A DNA stretch of 12,766 nt from Anaerolineaceae bacterium UBA6107 (lineage in GTDB: Bacteria > Chloroflexota > Anaerolineae > Anaerolineales > Anaerolineaceae): assembly GCA_002428455.1 (NCBI GenBank), contig DIWL01000031.1:1-12766 (forward strand). Direction: 5' to 3'. A program made the position numbers and the translations under genes. Below the pieces are notes generated by a model, which did no database searches, was not told the origin of the DNA, and worked only from the letters and a program-made list of their open reading frames with translations. Every line of letters begins with the position of its first letter. Positions within the stretch are counted from its first letter, which is position 1. Shown in pieces: positions 6,616 through 12,766 of the stretch.

Positions 6616-7583
6616 CAGCGGGAACGCCTTCCCTTCCCCTGAGCCAACGCCTGTTTCCCCGGCGCAAGCATGACAGCACCGGATCAAAGGTGTTGCTGGT
6701 GCTGACCGTGATTCCCGTGCTGCTCCTGCTTGCGATCACGATGGCGTTGGTCATCAAAGCACTACCCTTGTTGAAGGATCATTCCCTAGTTAGTCTGCTT
6801 TCAGGTACGGAATGGAAACCGATGAAAGGGTTATTCGGTTTCCTGCCGTTTATCATGTCCACAATATGGGTCACACTGCTCGCCCTGGTCATCGCGGTAC
6901 CGCCTTCCATATTAACCGCCATCTACCTCGCGGAATATGCCGGGAAGACACTGCGTTCGGTGATGAAACCGATCCTTGACCTGCTGGCTGCGATCCCATC
7001 GGTCATTTACGGGGTGTGGGGGATGGTGGTGATCGTGCCGTGGGTACAGGGTAGGGTACTGCCCCTGGCGAACCGATTACCGGACGGATTTTCGCTGCTT
7101 AAGACCAGCAATCCCACCGGTTTTGGCATCCTGTCTGGATCGATTGTGCTGGCAGTGATGGTAGCGCCTTTCATCATCGCGGTGACCAACGAGGTGCTGA
7201 CCGCTGTACCGCAGGGCATTCGCCAGGCATCGCTGGCGGTTGGAGCCACCCGATTCCAGACCATCTGCCGGGTGCTGGTGCCCTCAACGCTGCCGGGTAT
7301 TTTTGCCAGCGTGGTGCTGGGGTTTTCACGGGCTCTCGGCGAAACAATGGCCGTACTGATGGTGGTGGGCAACGTGGTGCAAATGCCCGGGTCGATCCTG
7401 GACGCCGCCTATCCGCTGCCAGCGCTGATCGCCAACAATTACGGTGAGATGATGTCGATTCCCCAGTACGATTCCGCCCTGATGGGCGCTGCCCTGCTAC
7501 TGCTGACGATGGTGTTGATCCTGAATATTACCTCAACGCTCATTTTGCGCAGGTTGATGGGCAGGGTGAGGAGGGCATGGTGA
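6612..7583 (+). CDS. pstC: PstC-like permease subunit of the ABC importer
   Basis: The 323-residue membrane protein starts at an ATG overlapping the upstream stop (ATGA), with no clear ribosome site, so translation is probably coupled. After a basic cytoplasmic N-terminus (RRKHDSTGSK) comes a first membrane segment, then the PstC-typical stretch KGLFGFLPFIMSTIW, the LLAAIPSVIYGVWGM motif and an EAA-type coupling loop (NEVLTAVPQGIRQASLAVGAT, about residues 193-213) followed by FSRALGETMAVLMVVGN. About six membrane helices are visible. It should pair with the PstA-like protein to form the translocation channel and dock on the ATPase through the EAA loop. Length and motifs are usual for the family and nothing is missing. 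Confidence 0.92.
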   Translation: MTAGTPSLPLSQRLFPRRKHDSTGSKVLLVLTVIPVLLLLAITMALVIKALPLLKDHSLVSLLSGTEWKPMKGLFGFLPFIMSTIWVTLLALVIAVPPSILTAIYLAEYAGKTLRSVMKPILDLLAAIPSVIYGVWGMVVIVPWVQGRVLPLANRLPDGFSLLKTSNPTGFGILSGSIVLAVMVAPFIIAVTNEVLTAVPQGIRQASLAVGATRFQTICRVLVPSTLPGIFASVVLGFSRALGETMAVLMVVGNVVQMPGSILDAAYPLPALIANNYGEMMSIPQYDSALMGAALLLLTMVLILNITSTLILRRLMGRVRRAW

Positions 7584-8443
7584 GATCCTGGCATTTTAAA
7601 CCCCGTCACGTCGCTGAAACGGTGGCGAAGTTCTTCATGCTGCTTTCCTTTTTAATCGTCGCGGCCAGCCTGCTGTCGATCCTGTGGACTGTCCTCTCAA
7701 GGGGCTTGCCGGCGCTCAGCTGGGAAATGATCAGCCAGACGCCCAAAGGCGGGTACTACCTGGGCAAGGAGGGCGGGATCCTAAATGCCATTATTGGTTC
7801 ACTACTCCTGGCGGGCGGCGGTACGCTGGTGGCGCTGGTGATCAGCCTGCCGATCGCGTTGTTCCTGGAGACTTATGTAATGAAAACGCGCTGGGCACGC
7901 TACGTGCGGCTGACCCTCGACATCCTGTGGGGGATCCCATCCATCGTGTACGGGGCGTTTGCCTTCACGCTGATGCTTGCAATGGGATTGCGTGCTTCCA
8001 TGCTTGGCGGGATTATCGTGCTGGCTCTGCTGGAGATTCCCATCATGACCCGCGCCATGGATGAGGTGATCCGCCTGATGCCGGAGGAATTGAGCCAGGC
8101 TTCACTGGCGGTGGGTGCTTCAAAACTTGAAACTGCGATAAGGGTGACTGTCCGGCAGATGCTGCCGGGGATCGTCACGGCCACATTGCTCGCGTTCGGA
8201 CGCGGGATTGGTGATGCGGCTTCGGTGCTGTATACGGCCGGTTACACTGACCGCATTCCCACCTCACTTTCAAGTCCCACCGCTTCACTCCCGCTGGCAA
8301 TCTATTTTCAGCTCGGCACACCCTACCCCGAGGTACAGCAACGGGCGTACGCATCTGCGTTGGTCCTCACCCTCATTGTCCTGATCGTCAGCCTGGGCTC
8401 ACGCCTGGTCTCTGCCCGGTTGGGTCGTTTCATCAACAGGTAA
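7577..8443 (+). CDS. pstA: PstA-like permease subunit of the ABC importer
   Basis: This 288-residue membrane protein overlaps the preceding gene by 7 bases. A strong GAGGAGGG at 7568-7575 lies only 1-2 nt from the ATG at 7577, so the GTG one codon later (7580) may be the real start. Family motifs include GGILNAIIGSLLL, DILWGIPSIVYGAFAF and the EAA-type loop DEVIRLMPEELSQASLAVGAS (about residues 156-176), followed by AFGRGIGDAASVLYTAGYTD, the PstA counterpart of the PstC GETMAV segment. About six membrane helices are visible. It completes the heterodimeric channel. The ATPase gene follows after an 11-base gap. Confidence 0.92.
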   Translation: MVRSWHFKPRHVAETVAKFFMLLSFLIVAASLLSILWTVLSRGLPALSWEMISQTPKGGYYLGKEGGILNAIIGSLLLAGGGTLVALVISLPIALFLETYVMKTRWARYVRLTLDILWGIPSIVYGAFAFTLMLAMGLRASMLGGIIVLALLEIPIMTRAMDEVIRLMPEELSQASLAVGASKLETAIRVTVRQMLPGIVTATLLAFGRGIGDAASVLYTAGYTDRIPTSLSSPTASLPLAIYFQLGTPYPEVQQRAYASALVLTLIVLIVSLGSRLVSARLGRFINR

Positions 8444-8454
8444 GGCGGAAAAAC

Positions 8455-9216
8455 ATGATCACGAAACCCCATATTGAGATCCGAAATCTGAACACATTCT
8501 ATGAGCATCAGCAGCCGGCGTTGGTCAACGTGAACCTCACCATTCCGCGCAACCAGGTCACCGTGATCATGGGACCATCAGGGTGCGGCAAAACCACCCT
8601 GTTGAAAACCTTTAACCGGTTCCTGGAATTGACAGATGGAACACGAATTGCAGGCGAAGTGTTGATTGACGGAGTAAATATCTATGATCCCGACCAGGAT
8701 GTTACCGAGATACGTAAAAAGACCGGTCTGCTGGCGCAGCGCCCTTACATGCTGCCGATGTCGATCTACGAGAATGTAGCCTACGGGCTGCGCATTCACG
8801 GGATCAAACGCGGCAGGGAACTTGACCTGGCTGTACGCCATTACCTGGAGATTGCCGGTCTATGGGACGAAGTAAAAGATCGCCTGCACGCTCCTGCCAC
8901 TCGGCTATCCATCGGTCAACAGCAGCGGGTGTGCCTGGCACGCGGTCTCGCGGTGGAACCGGAGATACTGCTTGGAGATGAACCCACATCAGCCCTGGAC
9001 CCCATCTCTGCTGCACACATTGAAGCCCGCCTGCTGGAATTGAAAAAGGATTACACCATCGTGGTGGTTACCCACACCCTGCGCCAGGCGAAACGCCTGG
9101 CAGACTACGTCATTTTTATGTACATGGGTGAAGTAGTTGAAGCCGGACACGCCCGGCAGGTCTTTGAGGATCCACAGCAGGAACGTACCCGCGGATATTT
9201 AAGCGGTCAATTCTGA
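8455..9216 (+). CDS. pstB: PstB-like ATPase subunit of the ABC importer
   Basis: The 253-residue ATPase has Walker A GPSGCGKTT (40-48), the Q-loop glutamine at 95, the PstB-typical LPMSIYENVAYG, Walker B ILLGDEP (171-177; Asp175, Glu176), SALDPIS and the switch histidine in VTHTL (His207). AGGCGG about 6 nt upstream supports the ATG at 8455. The signature motif is LSIGQQQR (from residue 151) instead of the usual LSGGQQQR, so its third position is Ile153, not Gly. All catalytic residues are otherwise present. It drives import through the PstC/PstA pair. The usual phoU gene does not follow; the operon ends here at a hairpin. Confidence 0.93.
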   Translation: MITKPHIEIRNLNTFYEHQQPALVNVNLTIPRNQVTVIMGPSGCGKTTLLKTFNRFLELTDGTRIAGEVLIDGVNIYDPDQDVTEIRKKTGLLAQRPYMLPMSIYENVAYGLRIHGIKRGRELDLAVRHYLEIAGLWDEVKDRLHAPATRLSIGQQQRVCLARGLAVEPEILLGDEPTSALDPISAAHIEARLLELKKDYTIVVVTHTLRQAKRLADYVIFMYMGEVVEAGHARQVFEDPQQERTRGYLSGQF

Positions 9217-9236
9217 CCATTTTCCTGTAATATCCG

Positions 9237-9272
9237 AATACCCGGCATTGCCTGCTCGCAATGCCGGGTATT
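9237..9272. repeat. Perfect 15-bp hairpin between the importer operon and the marR promoter
   Basis: Arms at 9237-9251 and 9258-9272 (AATACCCGGCATTGC and its exact complement) enclose a 6-nt loop, CTGCTC. It lies 20 bases after the pstB-like stop, where a terminator is expected, but neither strand shows a clear U-run next to the stem. It may act as a terminator lacking a U-tract, as an mRNA 3'-end stabiliser, or as a dispersed repeat unit. The next promoter begins five bases later. Confidence 0.7.
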
Positions 9273-9277
9273 GATAC

Positions 9278-9306
9278 TTGACAGGTGACTTTCACGGTAG
9301 TATAGT
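9278..9306 (+). promoter_or_regulatory. Sigma-70 type promoter of the marR-ABC operon
   Basis: A consensus -35 TTGACA (9278-9283), a 17-nt spacer and TATAGT (9301-9306) give a near-ideal promoter. The start site would be about 9313, leaving a leader of about 22 bases before the ATG. The small inverted repeat ATAGT-N10-ACTAT (9302-9321) overlaps the -10 and the start site and is a candidate MarR operator. A promoter this strong suggests that repression is the main control. Confidence 0.8.
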
Positions 9307-9334
9307 TCGCCATCGTACTATTTTATGAGGAGCG

Positions 9335-9889
9335 ATGCGAAAATTTACTTACCAATCCCAGCAAGAAAAGATGCATGAAGTTCGCGCTCACCTTAGCGCA
9401 ATGGCGGGCGGACAGGACATACGCGGAATGCAGATCGCCCACAATATTCGCGTTCTGGGAAAAATGTTTGATATGGCGGTGGCGCGTTCCCCACAATTTG
9501 GCGACCTTTCTGGTCCGCGCCTGGGCATCCTGCTGAGACTTTATATGGAAGCGGAACACGGCAACCCGGAAGGGGTAAACCCCAGCGCGCTCGGGCGCTT
9601 CCGGGACGTCAAAAAAAATACCATCAGCGCGCTGCTTAAAAGCATGGAGGAATCCGGGCTGATTGAACGCAACTCGCATCCGACCGACCGCCGCGCTTCT
9701 CTCATCCGCGTCACCCCGGCGGGTAAAGAGCTCGTGCGTTCCACCGCGCCGCTGCGCTTTGGTTTCATGAATGAGGTGACCTCCAGTCTCTCCACTACGG
9801 AGCAGGATGACCTGATCCGGTTATTGATCAAGTTGCACGGCTCACTGTCCGCTTACATTGAGCCGAACACACCCAAAGAAATCCAGTGA
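9335..9889 (+). CDS. MarR-family transcriptional regulator
   Basis: The 184-residue protein carries a MarR winged-helix domain: FRDVKKNTISALLKSMEESG (about 95-114) is the recognition region, and the wing has the characteristic DRRASLIRVTPAGKEL (about 122-137). Helices on both sides (residues about 28-60 and 143-175) would form the dimer interface. About 30 residues precede the core fold, slightly longer than usual. The ATG at 9335 has GAGGAG very close (2-4 nt spacing); the ATG at 9371 is a weaker alternative. It is the first gene of an operon with two ABC exporter genes, so it most likely represses them and is released by a transported compound. That role is inferred from gene order. Confidence 0.92.
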   Translation: MRKFTYQSQQEKMHEVRAHLSAMAGGQDIRGMQIAHNIRVLGKMFDMAVARSPQFGDLSGPRLGILLRLYMEAEHGNPEGVNPSALGRFRDVKKNTISALLKSMEESGLIERNSHPTDRRASLIRVTPAGKELVRSTAPLRFGFMNEVTSSLSTTEQDDLIRLLIKLHGSLSAYIEPNTPKEIQ

Positions 9890-9919
9890 GCGTCACGCAC
9901 TGAGGAGATATTTACACGT

Positions 9920-12163
9920 ATGTTGCGCATTTTTCGTTACCTAAAACCTTACACCCTTTCAATCATTGCTGTATTGATCCTGCTCTTTGCCCAGGCGATG
10001 GGTGAACTGGCGCTGCCCAATTACATGTCGGATATCGTCAACGTGGGGATCCAGCAGGGAGGCATTGAAAACGCCGTGCCCGAAGCCATCCGCGCGGAGC
10101 AGCTCGAGAAGATGTACATGTTCATGAGCGAGGACGAGAAGACGGCCGTGCAGGATGCCTACGTTATGCTTGACCCCTCCCTGGAAAATTATTCCGCGCT
10201 GATCAAAAAATATCCTGCTGCGGAATCGGGTGCAGTGTACGTCCTTAAATCCCTCAGTAGTGAGCAGATCGCGGTGCTCAACCCCGTTACCGGAAAGGCG
10301 CTTTTAATCGTGTACTCCCTGGAGCAGGCAGTCAATGACCAGCAAAAAGCGGCCGAGCTCAGTGCGATGAGCGGTATAGATCTTTCAAAGATTCCCGCCG
10401 GGATGGACGTTTTTTCAGTATTAAAGCAGTTGCCACCGGATCAAATACAGCAGATGATGAGCGCAGCGGGCACACCTTTCGCTGCCATGGACAGCAAAAT
10501 GATCACCCAGGCAGCCGCTGCGGCAGTGAAAGCGGAGAACACTGCATTAGGGGTGGATGGTCAGCGCCTGCAGACCAATTACATCCTGCGTATTGGCGGG
10601 TTAATGCTGCTGGTCCTTCTCGGCGTGATCGTCAGTGTGGTCATCATCAGCCTGCTGTCTTCACGGACCGGCGCCGGTTTTGCTCGTGATTTGCGCAGGA
10701 GACTGTTCGCCAAGGTGGAGAGCTTTTCCAAAGCCGAGTTTGAGACTTTCTCCACTGCCTCTCTCATCACCCGTTCAACCAACGATGTTACTCAGATGCA
10801 AATGGTGGTTACCATGATGATGCGTATGTTGTTCTTCGCACCGATCATGGCGGTGGGCGCGATCATTCGTGCGGTGGAGAAAAGTCCATCCATGACCTGG
10901 ATCATCGGGCTGGGTGTGGCTGTCCTGCTCACCATGATCGTAGTGGTCTTTTCCATCAGCCTGCCCAAGTTCCGCATCATCCAGAACCTGGTTGACCGCT
11001 TGAACCTGGTGACCCGTGAAAGCCTCTCCGGATTGATGGTCATCAGGGCCTTCAACACGCAGGAGTTTGAACTCAAGCGTTTTGACAAAGCCAATACTGA
11101 CCTGACAAAGACCATGTTATTCGTCAACCGCGTCATGGTGATCGTCTTTCCATTTATGACGCTGGTGATGAGCGGGTTGTCGTTACTCATCATTTGGGTG
11201 GGCAGCCACCAGGTCGCACAATCCAACCTGCAGGTGGGTGACATGATGGCATTCCTGCAATACGCCATGCAAGTTGTGTTCTCCTTCCTGATGATGTCGA
11301 TGATGTTTATCTTCCTGCCACGCGCAGCGGTATCCGGCAAGCGTATTGATGACGTGTTGCGCACCGAACCGGTGATCAAGGACCCGCCGCAGCCAAAGAC
11401 TTTTGATTCAGATTCGCGCGGATTGGTTGAGTTTCGCAATGTGTCCTTCCGTTACCCCAACGCGGAGGAAAATGTGTTGTGCAACATCAGCTTCACCGCG
11501 AAACCGGGAGAGACCACTGCCATCATTGGCGGCACCGGTTCGGGAAAATCTACACTGGTCAACCTGATTCCCCGCTTTTTCGATGTGACGGAAGGCGCTG
11601 TTTACCTGGATGGCAGGGATGTGCGCGAAGTGACGCAATCAGACCTGCGAGACCGCATCGGTTACATACCCCAGAAGGGTGTGCTTTTCTCCGGCACAGT
11701 GGAGAGTAACCTGCGTTATGCAGACGAGAACGCGACTGGTGAGGACCTGCAGAAAGCAGTTGAAATTGCCCAGGCGGCGGATTTTATCGCGGAAATGGAT
11801 GGCGGCATGAACGCGCCCATTTCGCAGGGCGGGTCGAATGTCTCAGGAGGTCAGAAGCAGCGCTTATCGATTGCCCGCGCGCTGATGAAAAACCCGCCGA
11901 TCTATATTTTTGATGATGCGCTTTCCGCGCTGGACTTCAAAACGGACGCGGCACTGCGCCGTGCATTAAGCCGCAAAACAAACCGGAGCACCATATTGAT
12001 CGTCACCCAGCGGGTCTCCACTATCCAGCATGCCGAGCAGATCATCGTATTGGATGATGGCGAGATGGTGGGCAAAGGCAATCATCAGGAATTGATGAAA
12101 ACCTGTGATACCTACCGTGAAATGGTCGCTTCACAGTTGACCAGCGAGGAGGTGCTGCGATGA
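9920..12163 (+). CDS. ABC exporter half-transporter with degenerate ATP site and large TM1-TM2 insertion
   Basis: This 747-residue fused permease-ATPase starts at ATG 9920, with GAGGAG 12 nt upstream (a long spacing). TM1 is at about residues 10-32 and TM2 at about 222-245; between them lies an insertion of roughly 185 mostly helical, polar residues, far longer than the usual short loop. The remaining membrane helices follow to about 470. The nucleotide-binding domain (about 500-747) has Walker A GGTGSGKS (537-544), signature VSGGQKQR (from 641) and Walker B IYIFDDALSALD (661-672). Asp666 replaces the catalytic Glu, and Gln697 (VTQRVST) replaces the switch His. These two changes mark the degenerate-site partner of heterodimeric exporters such as TM287/288 or BmrCD. 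It overlaps the next gene by 4 bases (ATGA). The substrate is unknown; drug or lipid efflux is likely. Confidence 0.92.
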   Translation: MLRIFRYLKPYTLSIIAVLILLFAQAMGELALPNYMSDIVNVGIQQGGIENAVPEAIRAEQLEKMYMFMSEDEKTAVQDAYVMLDPSLENYSALIKKYPAAESGAVYVLKSLSSEQIAVLNPVTGKALLIVYSLEQAVNDQQKAAELSAMSGIDLSKIPAGMDVFSVLKQLPPDQIQQMMSAAGTPFAAMDSKMITQAAAAAVKAENTALGVDGQRLQTNYILRIGGLMLLVLLGVIVSVVIISLLSSRTGAGFARDLRRRLFAKVESFSKAEFETFSTASLITRSTNDVTQMQMVVTMMMRMLFFAPIMAVGAIIRAVEKSPSMTWIIGLGVAVLLTMIVVVFSISLPKFRIIQNLVDRLNLVTRESLSGLMVIRAFNTQEFELKRFDKANTDLTKTMLFVNRVMVIVFPFMTLVMSGLSLLIIWVGSHQVAQSNLQVGDMMAFLQYAMQVVFSFLMMSMMFIFLPRAAVSGKRIDDVLRTEPVIKDPPQPKTFDSDSRGLVEFRNVSFRYPNAEENVLCNISFTAKPGETTAIIGGTGSGKSTLVNLIPRFFDVTEGAVYLDGRDVREVTQSDLRDRIGYIPQKGVLFSGTVESNLRYADENATGEDLQKAVEIAQAADFIAEMDGGMNAPISQGGSNVSGGQKQRLSIARALMKNPPIYIFDDALSALDFKTDAALRRALSRKTNRSTILIVTQRVSTIQHAEQIIVLDDGEMVGKGNHQELMKTCDTYREMVASQLTSEEVLR

Positions 12164-12766
12164 GCCACGACAGCATGAATTCCAGGCAGCAGACATCTCC
12201 ACGGCACGGACCTCCAGTTGGCGGACCGCGGGGCGGAATGCTGCGCGGAGGCGAGAAGGCCCGCGACTTCAGGGGCACGATGGTAAAACTGCTGAAGTAC
12301 CTCAGCCCGTACAAATGGCATTTCTTGGTTGTGATCATCTTCTCGGTTGCGTCGACCGTGTTCAATATCATCGGACCCAAGATCCTGGGTAAGGCGACAA
12401 CCAGGCTTTTTGAAGGTGCGGTTGGCATACTGGCGGGAACCGGCGAGAGCATCGATTTTGTTTACATCGGTAATATTCTGGCGCTGCTGGCAGGTTTATA
12501 TATCGCTGCAACAGTCTTTGGTTTTATCCAGGGTTGGATCATGACCGGTGTCTCCATGCAGATGACCTACCGCCTCCGCAAGGAGATCTCGGAGAAGATC
12601 AACCGCCTGCCGATCAGCTATTTTGATCGCACCAACCAGGGTGAGGTACTCTCGCGAGTGACCAACGACGTGGACACCGTCAGCCAGACCCTTAACCAGA
12701 GCCTCACACAGATCATCACATCACTGATCACCATGATCGGCGTACTGGTGATGATGTTCTCGATCA
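12160..12766 (+). CDS. ABC exporter half-transporter, second subunit, 3'-truncated by window
   Basis: The ATG at 12160 overlaps the preceding stop (ATGA) and has a strong GAGGAGG (12146-12152) 7 nt upstream. About 202 codons are present. A Gly/Pro/Arg-rich cytoplasmic N-terminus (GPPVGGPRGGMLRGG) and the amphipathic MVKLLKYLSPYKWHF lead into TM1 (about 53-75) and TM2 (about 105-128). Next comes the conserved coupling region LRKEISEKINRLPISYFD, followed by GEVLSRVTNDVDTV. The TM1-TM2 loop is only about 30 residues, unlike that of the first subunit. The ATPase domain lies beyond the window. It is predicted to carry the intact catalytic site of the heterodimer; that cannot be checked here. Confidence 0.9.
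   Translation, partial: MSHDSMNSRQQTSPRHGPPVGGPRGGMLRGGEKARDFRGTMVKLLKYLSPYKWHFLVVIIFSVASTVFNIIGPKILGKATTRLFEGAVGILAGTGESIDFVYIGNILALLAGLYIAATVFGFIQGWIMTGVSMQMTYRLRKEISEKINRLPISYFDRTNQGEVLSRVTNDVDTVSQTLNQSLTQIITSLITMIGVLVMMFSI

Noticed and set aside
10792..11439. 215-codon minus-strand open frame in the first ABC exporter gene
   Set aside because: It is antisense to the membrane and linker region; its composition (Thr/Met/Arg/Ile-rich) is that of a shadow frame.
1..12766. Defence system, prophage, insertion sequence or CRISPR array
   Set aside because: All genes are transport, regulatory or surface proteins; no transposase, integrase, nuclease effector, terminal repeats or spaced direct repeats are visible.

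Overview
The window looks like a chromosomal segment of a bacterium, most plausibly a Chloroflexota member of the Anaerolineae type. That placement is an inference from protein style: a lipoprotein with a Pro/Thr-rich 'TPTP' linker followed by an SH3-like domain, a YfkN-like tandem nucleotidase, and an Rrf2 protein with a C-X8-C-X-C-X5-C cluster. No rRNA or other phylogenetic marker is present. Coding density is high. I see no tRNA, rRNA, CRISPR array, insertion sequence or phage gene.

Layout. (1) Positions 1-4135, plus strand: the 3' part of a large extracellular nucleotidase/cyclic phosphodiesterase with two metallophosphatase + 5'-nucleotidase-C modules, an Ig-like domain and a LamG-like domain, closed by a strong intrinsic terminator. 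(2) 4241-4984, minus strand: an SH3-domain lipoprotein. (3) A 171-bp divergent intergenic region holding promoters for both directions. (4) 5156-9216, plus strand: an Rrf2-family regulator followed by a PstSCAB-type ABC importer with overlapping genes. There is no phoU and no recognisable Pho box. (5) 9217-9334: a long hairpin and a near-consensus sigma-70 promoter. (6) 9335 to the window end, plus strand: a MarR regulator followed by two overlapping ABC exporter half-transporter genes. The first has a degenerate ATP site and a large TM1-TM2 insertion; the second is cut by the window end.

How the genes fit together. The secreted nucleotidase would release phosphate and nucleosides from extracellular nucleotides, and the Pst-type importer could take up the phosphate; no shared control of these two is visible. 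The most interesting signal is regulatory. A 32-bp element (TCTA-N9-TAGA-N4-GTAGTGTATAT, 24 of 32 positions identical) occurs twice: in front of the rrf2 gene and again in front of the pstS-like gene. This suggests that the Cys-rich Rrf2 protein controls both itself and the importer, in place of the usual PhoB/PhoU logic. The PstS-like protein also has an altered anion-binding loop and an EF-hand-like loop, so its ligand should not be taken for granted as phosphate. The MarR-ABC-ABC block is a typical drug or xenobiotic efflux operon.
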